Positions 34,522 through 44,859 of a stretch of 64,000 nucleotides of DNA are shown here, one piece after another. The notes beneath the pieces are model-generated. The model was not told the DNA's origin. It saw only the letters and a program-made list of their open reading frames with translations, and searched no databases. The stretch covers positions 1 to 64,000 of the forward strand of contig JAMWFC010000134.1 in assembly GCA_027475525.1 (NCBI GenBank). Reading direction: 5' to 3'. Position numbers and translations under genes: made by a program. The stretch's first letter is position 1. Each line of letters begins with the position of its first letter. This stretch comes from Macrolepiota albuminosa. Lineage: Eukaryota > Basidiomycota > Agaricomycetes > Agaricales > Agaricaceae.

Positions 34522-35164
34522 GTCAAAGGCTGGCGATAGTCTGCAACTGCTGATAAGCTCAATGTTGCTGACCGTAAATGAGATCTCGAGCGTAAGGGAG
34601 ACTGAAGTAAGGGAGCAGGAAACTCTGTTCTCTGGTTCGATCGGTATGTACAAGTCAGTAAGTACTTTTTATACTACAAGGAGTTCACCATCGCCAGTGA
34701 CTAACCATGGCCAAAGCGTGGTAAACTGGAAAATTTTATAGGGGTAGCTCCAAAGGTTTCAGATCCCTACCATCCATTCAAGACCCTTAGCGATGCCAGG
34801 CGGCAGATTGCAATGCTAAACCATCAATCCATCACCCTTCTGTCTGTCCAAAATGCTTAGCAATGTCAGGCACCAAATTGAGGCACTAAGCGATGTCAGA
34901 TGCCAAGGTCAAACACCAAGTTGTCCATCAGTTTTTGATAGATCATCAGGCTTCTTGCTAAGCGCTGTCATCAGTGACTGATGCCATCTGTCAGTTGTCA
35001 TTCTGTCTGCCATCGGCGCTATTATTGATCAGATCTGCTTCTTGCCATGTGCGGCCATCAAATATTGCCAAAATTGGTTAGTTAGCACACGCTAAGGTAT
35101 CCTGAGCCTGTGCCATGTTGCCATAGCCTGCCGTTGATGCGCTGATCCTGTATGAGGTCCTATC
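34522..35164 (+). other. Element A gag-pol spacer
   Basis: Internal element A sequence between the nested insertion and pol, continuous with 27807-27963. It contains short imperfect repeats around GATGCCAG/AATGTCAG (about 34790-34920). No open frame of note is seen. Confidence 0.5.
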
Positions 35165-38100
35165 AATGCCAAGAGTGTCCAGATTGATGGCAACAAATAC
35201 ATCACAGTGGACGTGTACGACAGTGACTATTATGCTTGTGATGATGAGGAAGAACACCTGTTTGCACTGACTGAGTGCTGTGGAGATCAGCGCGTCCAAA
35301 TGAGATGCGTAACCCTGCAGAAGGCAACTAATAAGTTGCAGAGGCCACACTATACTCCTGAGGAGAAGGAGTGCTTGGTCACATATGTTGATGTCAATGG
35401 ACATCCGGCATGGACGTTGTGGGACTCCGGGAGTACCACTACGGGCATTACGCCCCAGTTTGCTCACATCAACGTGATTTGCATTCATGAGCTGGAGGAG
35501 CCGTTGATGCTCTAGCTGGGGACTGTAGGGAGTCGTGCCATGGTGCAGTTTGGCGTGGAAGTGAGAATAAAGACGTCAGGAACGTTGATGAAAGAATATG
35601 TGGATATAGCAAATTTTGATCGCTACAACATGATCATCGGTACGCCGTTCATGCATAAGAACAAGGTGTCGCTGGATTTTGTGAACAACATGGTCGTTGT
35701 GAATGGTACGTCTTTGAAGGTGGAGAAAGTTGTGTTAAACGACACAGATGGTCATTTGAGGCGCTATTGCACAACTGAAAAGTGGCGTGATGAATGCAAC
35801 TGACTAGATAGTCGCAGGAGAGCGACTGTACAGGAGGTGGAGGATGAACAGGTCCCACCAAAAAGCCTGCTGGCAGACTCGCTGGCTATACTGATGTCAG
35901 AGGAAGAGTTTCAAGAAACTCTGAAGAAGAGGAAGCACCCGGATGTGATTGGGTGTACCAATGGAAAGTCTAAGCAGGCTGTACAGTGCAAGAATGAGCA
36001 TGGTAAACGTGTGGTGGAGTTGCTGGAATGCCAGCCAACTAGCTCTCAAGTGAAGGTTGAGGATCTCATCAAGGATGAGGTATACAGTATGATGAGAACT
36101 GCGGGTAGCACTAGGTCGCTAATAAATCGACCAGTGCCTTGGCCAGGAGTGCAATGGGCGTATGACCTACAAATGCCATGGGAGTGGAACAAGTTGGTGG
36201 CGTCAATGGTGACGCAGACTATGGGAAGGGTGCAGGCGACCCAGATGGGGGAAGTATACCGTCATGCATGAGAGGACAAGATTTCCGAAACAGTGGATAT
36301 CATATTTGATGGACTCTCATTGAAAGCGAGAAGTGTGCAGTCGTCGTCAAGTACGACAAGAGTGGTGGATAGACAACCTGTTGTAAGGTTGAACCCAGGA
36401 GATCTCACAGAAGAGCATGTACATGCCTTATGGGAGCAAGTTGAACCAAAGGTTCAGCCGCATATAGCATGCATAGTAAAAGGGAAAGGTAAGGCTGTGA
36501 GCCTTACAGAGGAAGATATTCCTCGACTGTGCCAGCAATGGCAACAGGAGTTTGCTGATATTGTCAATGGAACGAAGGAGGACCTTCCTCCATGGCAGGA
36601 GGTTAACCATGAGATTAACCTCATTGACAATACTAAGCAGTACAAGTATCATCTGCCTCGCTGTCTCCATGGCAGGAGGTTAACCATGAGATTAACCTCA
36701 TTGACAATACTAAGCAGTACAAGTATCATCTGCCTCGCTGTCTGCGAGCACTACAGGATCAACTTCATGAAAAGACGAATAGATATATAAATGCAAAGTG
36801 GTGGGAACCACGACCAGCAGTGCAAGCTGCACCATTACTTTGTATTCCCAAGAAGGATGGGACATTAAGGACTGCATTGGATGCACAACAGCACAATGAT
36901 AATACAGTCAAGGATGTGACGCCCCTTCCAGATCAGGAAGTAATATGAGAAGATGTCGCGACAGCAAAGTATAGGTCAAAAATTGACCTCACAGATGTGT
37001 ACGAACAGGTTCACATATGCAAAGAGGATATACTGAAGACGTTGTTCTCATCCCTGATGGGGACGTTTGTGAGTAACATCATGCAGATTGGTGATTGTAA
37101 TGCACCAGCGACATTTCAGAGGTTGATGACCTCAATCTTCTGAGATGTAATCGGGAAGTTTATGCACATCTATTTAGACGATATATTCATCTTTTCTGAC
37201 TCCATTGAGGAGCATGAGCAGCATCTATGAGTCGTATTTGAATGACTATGGAAGGCCAGCCTCTATCTCAAATGGAAGAAGTGCGAGTTGTACGCAACTA
37301 GTATCGACTGTCTTGGTCACATCATTGACAAGCAGGGTATTCACCTGGACATGGATAAGCTTGACCGAATTCGAGAGTGGCGTACTCCATGCACACATAA
37401 TGATATCCAATGATTCATTGGACTTGTAAACTATATTGGCAATTTCTTGCCAGACATCACAGCCTATACAGGGCCACTAATGGCCATGACCCAGAATGGG
37501 TCCCCTTTTCACTGGAGACCACTGCATTAGCAGTGTTTTGAGATGATTAAGCGCATATGCGCAAAGACGCCAGTCATCCGGCCGATTGATCCATGCATCA
37601 ACGAGCCCATCTGGCTCATATGCGATGCATCAAAGACTGGGGTTGGAGCCATGTTCGGCCAAGGTAAGACGTGGCAGACTTGCCAACCAGCGGGATTTAT
37701 GTCCCGTAAATTCACTGCTGCTCAGCAGAATTATGCTGTATACGAGTTAGAAACACTCGCTATCCTGGAAGCCCTCCTAAAATGGGAGGATAAACTGATG
37801 GGGTATAAGATCCACGTCATTATGGATCACAAAGCACTAGAGTTCTTCAAGACTCAGGTGTACCTATCTCCGCAACAACGTTGCTGGATTGACTACATGT
37901 TGTGGTATCAGTTTGACATCACCTATGTAAAAGGTGAATTGAACAAAGTTGCGGATTGCCTGTCTTGATATTTTGAGAGTGATACTCGAGACAATGTCTA
38001 TGACGCACATGACTATGTCCAGGCAGACAAATGTATTGACCCGGAGGGCAAAGATTTGCCCCTGCATTGATTCTATGAAATCAGGGAACATAGAGTCAAG

Positions 38101-39791
38101 CTACGTGCTATGCGAGCGCAGGAAACACGTCGCAGTAAGTGACTGCACGAACAGCAAGAAGCTCATGATATTGAAGCCCAGGTGCTGGTGAAACATGAGG
38201 CCCCTCAGCCAAGTGAAGAGACAAGGCAAGGGGTGCCTATGAGAGGTACTGATATGATGCTCCAGCAAGCGCTGGAGTTACAGGACCATATACCTGCACT
38301 GGCCGACTTAGGCAATGCACAATTCCACACACGTATCCAGCAAGGATACAAGGATGATAATCTCTTCTTAGAGATTCTGAACAATATCCAAGTGCATCCG
38401 CGCTTCAAGGTGGAGCAGCAGCTCGTCTACCTTACCAGACCTACAGAGTCCAAAGTCATCTGCATTCCCTGAGAGAGGTCGTTGATTATGACTATCCTGG
38501 ACCAGGCCCATAGAGTAGTGGGCCACTTCGGAACTCAGAAAACGCTGGACTATGTGCGACGCTGGTACTGGTGGCCGCAAATGGCCAAAGAGACGAGCCA
38601 ATTCTGCTTGACATGCGAGCTATGTCAACAGTTGAAAGTATCAACCTTGAAGCCACTGGGAAAGCTTTATTTGCTACCCATACCGGTCAAACCCTGGGAT
38701 TTGATCGGGATGGACTTTATAGGTCTGTTCCCCAAGTCAAAAGGGTTTAACTACCTTTGGGTAGTGATCTGCAGAATGACCAGTATGGTCCATCTCATTC
38801 CAGTGAGAACCACCATGACAGCGTCGGACTTGTCGTGGATCTATCTCAAGGAGATAGTGCGCCTCCATGGATTGCCAAGCTTGATCGTAAGCGATCAAGA
38901 TGCTAAGTTCACTTCCAAATAGTGGAAGGAGCTGCACAAACTGCTAGGAGCAAAGCTGCTCATGTCGACATTGTTTCATCTGCAAACGGATGGTCAAACT
39001 GAACGTGCAAATAGAAATATCGCATAAATACTGCGAGCATTTGTATGTCCTGATCAGAAGGACTGGGTGGATAGATGTCCACTATGGAATTTGCGATAAA
39101 CACAAGCATATCGGAAACCACAGGGTATTCACCCTTTGAACTCAACAATGGCTACATGCCATCCATGATTCATGAACTTCATATGGATGAAGCTATTCAT
39201 GTGGGAGTAAAGCAGTTTGCACACAATGTGCTAGGGAACTTGGCAGATGCCCATGATGCAATTATAGAATTGCATGTATGGCAGACCAAACATGCAAATA
39301 ATCGCAGATGTGAGGAGCCAGACATTGAGAAAGGGAACCTAGTGTACCTTTCAACGAAGAACTTGAACTTGCCGAAAGGCAGGGCGAGTAAGTTGTGTCC
39401 GAAGTGGATTGGACCATATAAGGTCCTTAAGGCAGAGCCAAGCACATCTAACTACGTGCTGGAACTACCCCATGCGCTGCAAGCATGCAGGATAGTTTCC
39501 AAGTTTCACATGTCGCTGTTGCGACCATATATGGCCAGTAGTGATGTGCTCTTCCCTAATCACGCAACTCCAGAGCTGTATGACTTTGGAACTGGCAATG
39601 ATCAGGAGTGGTTTGTAGATGACCTTATAGGTCATCGGTGGACAAAGAGAAATCTCGAATTCGAGATAAGGTGGAGCTTAGGTGATACTACCTGGGAACC
39701 ACTAGTGAACTGCAAAGACCTTGCAGCGATGGACAGATACCTAGAGTTGCAGGGCGTGAAACACCCTCAACAGCTAGCGAAACACACATAG
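35165..39791 (+). pseudogene. Element A pol, decayed
   Basis: Collinear Ty3-type pol with many stops. Aspartic protease WDSGSTTTG lies near 35427. Reverse transcriptase has YLDD at 37171-37182 and RNase H ICDASKTGVGAMFGQ near 37620. Integrase has an HHCC-type zinc region near 38509-38640, then VSDQDAKF near 38890 and DGQTERANR near 38990. The C-terminal chromodomain is near 39606-39760 (WFVDDLIGHRW..FEIRWSLGDTTWEP). Breaks include TAG at 35513, TGA at 35801 and 36269, several TGA in RT, and a small frameshift near 39075. An exact 77-bp duplication lies at 36588-36741. Most stops fit C-to-T change. Confidence 0.9.
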
Positions 39792-39964
39792 CGCACATGT
39801 GGTGGTGGAATGTGGACAAAGTCCACTTTGATAGCCGGTGACTAACCGGGTGGCTACTAATTGTGGCTGCTGATTGTGACTGTTTACGCGACTATGATTG
39901 CGGGTGAGAGGCCGGGTGGCGTGTATTTGTGGTTGTTTCCACCACTAGCGGAGTTGGGAGATTG

Positions 39965-39984
39965 TTTTTTTTTTCTCCCCTCAG
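39965..39984 (+). promoter_or_regulatory. Candidate splice acceptor upstream of element A third ORF
   Basis: A T/C-rich tract ending in CTCCCCTCAG lies about 34 bp before the ATG at 40018. It resembles a strong 3' splice site, as would be needed for a spliced subgenomic mRNA. It is inferred from sequence only. Confidence 0.35.
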
Positions 39985-40017
39985 TCCCAATACACATAGC
40001 GTACATGTCGCATTGTA

Positions 40018-42940
40018 ATGGCCTATTGGGGGCCGCAAGAGAGTAATAAGAGCCAGCAAGGCTCTAGTGGAGGGGGGAGACCCCCAAATATACAAACACG
40101 AGATTATTCTACTCAGTATCAGAGGCAGCTGCCATATCCGGCGGCAAGCCAGTCTCAGTCAGCGGGCATGGCCTATCCAGGCCGTGACGAGCTGCTTCCA
40201 TACCAGACGCCCCTCCACTCACAAGAGATGGAGGTCAATGACGATGGGCGCTATGGGTGCCCAGAGGACAGCACGTGCTGCGAGCGCTACTATCAGGAAC
40301 CATCGTCATGCTCGGCTGTGTCAAATCCGACGTATGTGGGTGTGGTGACGGGGCCGCCGTCAGTACCATGGGTGCATCGGCCCATGGCAGAGTCGTATGG
40401 GGAGCCTGTGCCACAAGCGCAGAGGTTAGCAGTGTCAGACGTGCTGTTGGGCAGACTGGAAGCAGCAGGACAGCCAGTCACGGCAACTGTGTCCTTCCTG
40501 CAGGACAGTCTGGCTATGATGGTGATGGAGGGATTGCTTGACCAGATCGAGCTGATGAAGAGGCAGCGTGTCGCAGCGCTGGAACAGATCAAACACACAT
40601 CTAAGCGCAAAATCGCCACAGTTGAGGAACCGACTGCTGAGGTCAAGAGGGCTAAATATCAGCCCAGTCGACCGGTCGACCCTCCACAGGCAAGAATGTC
40701 GTCGGATATGCAATTCACGTGCCATGAGCAGCCTGCTCAGACTGTTGCTTCGTCATCACGGTTATCCGAGTCAGGCCCTCAGGCCTCCTCAGAGTTGCTG
40801 GCGGCAGTCAGTGAACCCTTGGCAGGTCTGTCCCTGAGTTAGCGGGAAACCACATCATCCTGGGCCCCACCTAGGGGGCCTAAAACCGTCACTGTGGTGC
40901 CAAGAGCGCCTACTACCGTTATTCCTCAAGCTGAGCCTGGAAGGAGAACTCTGGCGTGAAATGCGCCTGCCCCTCTGGTGGCTCAGCCACCATTCAAATC
41001 ATCCACCCCAGTCAAGTCAGGGTCGGTATGCCAACGTCAAGGCCATAAGCCTCCTCTTGATGCCTCCAAGCTGGAGGTGATAGAGTTCCTGGCTGGCATT
41101 CTCGCATAGGCCAGGAAGGTCTTGATGTTGTTTTTGTTGCCTGCTACCGTGCCGGCACTGCAGGCACACTTTCCCATGGTCGTCTTGACCACCAACCCTC
41201 ACTCTCCCAAGCAATATGACGGTCTGATGGCAACCTTGAAGAATTGCTCCATGCCTGAAAAAGGCAAAGCACCTGTGGCCTCCTTATCCGACGAGAGCGA
41301 CTATGGAGAGTCGAGCTCGGAGCATGAGGAGGAGGCAGAGGAAGGGGAATCGGCGCCTCCTTATCCGACGAGAGCGACTATGGAGAGTCGAGCTCGGAGC
41401 ATGAGGAGGAGGCAGAGGAAGGGGAATCGGCGGCGGACCGATTCCAGCGAGTATCACGCAATAAGCGCATTGCAAAGAAGAAGGCAAATTGCGCCAAGGA
41501 GCTGCAGGCCCTCAAACAGAGGTCCGAGGATGAGTTTTTGGGGAGAATTCCTGAAGGATTGGGGGTAAAGGTGTGGGGACCGCTTGATATTGAGCAAACA
41601 AACTCGTGCTTCAGAGGAGCACTCAGCCACTGCACTTATTATTTGTATCATTCGAATACCGTGCTGTTGGGAGCCGAGGCCAACCAGGCAGCAGCATATG
41701 AGTTTTTGTCTGGGCACCGTGCTGGCATTCCTGCCAGCGTTGTTTACAAGTATTCCCCTTGCGGCCTTCCTCGCACGCCATTAGAGCTGGATCGGCTCTA
41801 CAAATACTATTCGAATGAGCATGCTCTCCGTCATGAATGGATTACCGCCTACCTCCTCATTACGGAGCTTCAGATGTTCACCCAGCGAACCAATGAGTCA
41901 TTACATGACCAAAAAATGATGCTCCTGATGAAGGACCCGTGCTATCAAAACCTCATCAACCCAATCTAGGGGGCGGACAACCTTGCACTTGTTGAGCGCT
42001 GACACATTCCGGGGGTCATCTGGGGTTGGAAAACACATATCAAGGCATTGTGGTCGATCATGCCTACTGCATGCACTGGCGAACCCTCTTTGAGTTTGCC
42101 TTATGCCGAGCTCTTTGCGCTAACAGTGCAGCCAAGCCTGTGATCGTGCGGCGCATGACCCTTGTCATGGCCCACCCAGGTCTTTACTGCAAGGCTATCG
42201 CCTCTTATAATGCCATGTTCCCAGACCAGCTGTTTGAGCCCCAGAGAGGGCCCCAGCTGGAACTTCACTCCGTGCACATACCAGACGAATTTGCATGGAA
42301 CTTTTTGGACGACGATGCGTTACGTGTCTTACTGCACAACTGGATACCTGCCGACTGGGTGGACCACACGTATACATATGGAGTGGTCTTCCTGGAACAG
42401 CAATTCCATGCCCCCACGATGTCTATGGACATCTTTTGCCAAATTGATGACGAGCGCATAGAGCGCTTGAACGAGTATGGTACCCCTCCCACAATCCCAC
42501 AATGGGATGGATGGCGGGAAATGACCGAAGACGATCATTATTGTCTTATATTCAAGCATGATGAGGAAAGTTGTCTTCCTGAAAACTCCGAGGCCAATGG
42601 CCTCTACCATCTCATTGGCATGGACCCAAATCAGGTCAGCCTCCTAAAATGCACGGCAGTGCATGACATGCCTGCAGCCGACGTGGACCCAAGCCAGGTC
42701 AATCTCGTACCATGCATGGCGGCGCATGGTACGCTACCCACCAATGTTTCAGCGATTAAAATCGCAATAACTGATTCTATGGTGGTAGACACGCCTGTAA
42801 TCGAGGGGCCTATCACCCCACTGAGGACGGAATCGGCGCCTCCCCCTCCCGCAATTAACATCACACTGGAGGAGGAGTCAATGGTGACTGAGACAGGCGC
42901 AGGTGCAGGAGCATTGTCGGACAGATATTTTGTTGTGTAG
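40018..42940 (+). pseudogene. Element A third coding region, unknown function
   Basis: Lies between pol and the 3' LTR, the position of env in retroviruses. Frame analysis suggests one ancestral protein of about 950 residues. From ATG 40018 the frame continues through TAG 40840, TGA near 40957 and TAG near 41107. It then crosses an exact 77-bp duplication (41279-41432), TAG near 41967 and TGA near 41999, and a 1-nt frameshift near 42026, and runs to 42940. Visible features: a Gln/Ser/Pro-rich N-terminus, a basic stretch (KHTSKRK..EVKRAKYQPSRP), an acidic Ser/Glu patch, and a conserved-looking core (..YKYYSNEHALRHEWITAYLLI.., ..YQGIVVDHAYCMHWRTLFEF..). No signal peptide or membrane segment is obvious, so an envelope role is not supported. 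I do not recognise the family. Confidence 0.7.
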
Positions 42941-43274
42941 GTACCTCTGAGTAATTCACTCGAAACATTCCAGCTGATACACACTCTAGAGTCACGTGTA
43001 GATACAGCAGATCCAGAGGAGGGGTCACTCAAATTGTTTTTGATTTTTTTATATACATATATTCATGCTGCATCCCCTGCTGGCACAATGCGCAACTGTC
43101 TGATAAGGACTGCTTTCTATTGTGTCTGATGACACATCTATGTTGCGAATAAATGCTAACGTCTTGCAGCAATGCAATACGCATATTATTCATCTATTGC
43201 TTGCACTATCGTGCATCCTACCTTTCGCTCCAACTCCCTTCCTAAGACCGAGTATTCAGTCTCATTGAGGGGTA
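42941..43274 (+). other. Element A 3' untranslated region
   Basis: Non-coding stretch before the 3' LTR, ending in a purine-rich TGAGGGGTA next to TGTAAC, the likely polypurine tract. An AATAAA is present near 43149. Confidence 0.5.
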
Positions 43275-43447
43275 TGTAACAGAGTCACATGTAGTACTAG
43301 CGTCAATGATGCTATAATTATCCAGTAGAGTATTACATAAGACAACATCTTGTTTTCACTCTAAGTACTAGTCAAATCCAATACTGTGGTCTGATTTAGC
43401 ACTGTGTGATACACACAAGATAGTTCTAACTCATAACTCAGGTTACA
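43275..43447 (+). repeat. Element A 3' LTR
   Basis: 173 bp, TGTAACAGAG...CAGGTTACA, the partner of 24759-24932. The differences are almost all transitions. Confidence 0.9.
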
Positions 43448-43603
43448 CAAAGATTTTGAGATGCAGAAGGTTCTCAACAAACTCTAGCCTAAGTGATTTA
43501 CTTCCTGGAAACCACTGAGCCTTTGCCTATCAATTGCCTGTCTATTCTCTACTATACTTGGGCTATTTATACTGTTTTTCTGGTGTACAGACCACTAGCC
43601 ACT

Positions 43604-44029
43604 TTCCTATTTGCTTCTGCTCCATTTAACATGATCCCATTCATAGATTCTTCTTTCTCCTTTTAGTTCTTCCCTGCATTCCATGCTTCTTTTGACATCT
43701 CTCCATGCTTCTTTCCCTTTCCCCCTTCAGTCATGTCAAATTGGGCATTGTCAGATCTAGATTATTACAATTTAATCTCATTTTGTTCCCTTTGCCAGCT
43801 CTCATGCTTCTCCTCCCCATAACACTGGTTGGACTATTGTTGAGCTGATAGTTTGAGCTAGTTCTTGCCTGTTGTTCTGTACTTTTCTGTGTATTTATTA
43901 GGATATCTTGGAGATATAGATTTGTTGAGACTGCTATCAGAAGGCCTACAATTTTTAGCCTATAATTAAATGTTTATTTTGACTTCTGGTGCATGGTGTG
44001 TCCCTGACTGCTGGTACAGCATCATATCA
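43604..44029. repeat. Dispersed repeat D, copy 2
   Basis: Diverged copy of 466-897. Its right edge at 44029 abuts sequence homologous to 9931 onward, so it marks an insertion boundary. 43448-43603 is unannotated AT-rich sequence. Confidence 0.5.
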
Positions 44030-44400
44030 TCATTTTACCACATGCACCATGTACATGCTAACATTGAATTCTAAGCTGGCATCCCAGCTACTGACTTAGA
44101 TTTCCAAAAATCCACCTAACAACTATGACCACTATCTATCCTCCAATAAACCCTCAAAAAAAGTTCCAAGTCTCATTTTTAGCATGTGCATGTGCACAGA
44201 CATAGATCTACCTGCCTACCTACCCAAACAATATCATTCCATGTTAATCCAGAACTGAGTTTCTGGGTTTCACCAACCATATAAAGACAACCTCCTCCAA
44301 GCTAGCATGTCCCAACTACCGACTTTTAATTTCCTTTCTTTTCCTTTTCTTTGCCTTACCTTCTCTCAGCAACCACAAATCCAAATCACCAGACCAACTC
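44030..44400. repeat. Third, CpG-depleted copy of the duplicated flank
   Basis: Matches about 9931-10260 and, toward its end, 50265-50340. Nearly every CpG of those copies is TpG or CpA here. It lies 3' of NLR copy 2, which suggests an older duplication of the same flank. 44401-44859 holds AT-rich 3' flank of the NLR gene with no other feature. Confidence 0.75.
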
Positions 44401-44859
44401 TCCAATTAGCAGAAGTCTACTGACTTGTATAATATACTACTCACTACACATCTTCTGAGCAGCCAACAATCTTGGAATTTTAAAATGTTCAAGTTTAATA
44501 TACCATTCAAAGCCAAGGTCAAACAAATAGTGTACATTGCCTACATATAAAGGTTGTATATCAAAAATCAAAACATTTAGTTATAAAAAAGTGCACATAT
44601 AGATCAAGGTGAAATTACTAGAGTTAAATATACAATAATTGCAACTGCTGAGGCCCTTTATAATAATTGAAAAAAACCATAGCTAAACATATATCTCATG
44701 ACAGTATTTTAATAACTGCTTTCAAATATTGGTGTTCAAACATCAAGCATCTTATCAAACCTTTTTGGATTCTCAAGCTTTCTATTATTCTGAATCTTAC
44801 AGTAAGGTTTGGAAAAGAGCATATAGATAAACTACTGTCAAAAACTTATTGCCAGATTT

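Larger units (their letters stand above)
24759..43447 (+). mobile_element. Large Ty3/gypsy chromovirus 'element A' with extra ORF
   Basis: 5' LTR 24759-24932 and 3' LTR 43275-43447, both TGTAAY...GGTTACA. They differ at roughly a tenth of positions, mostly by transitions. Order: long gag (about 25044-27806), pol (about 35165-39791), then a third coding region (40018-42940). An intact element of another family is inserted at 27964-34521. The host flanks do not form a target duplication (GTATT on the left, CAAAG on the right), so one end was rearranged after insertion. Internal sequence without the nested element is about 12 kb. Confidence 0.9.

Noticed and set aside
40018..42940. Envelope glycoprotein for the third ORF of element A
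   Set aside because: No signal peptide, cleavage site or membrane anchor is visible; only the position is env-like.
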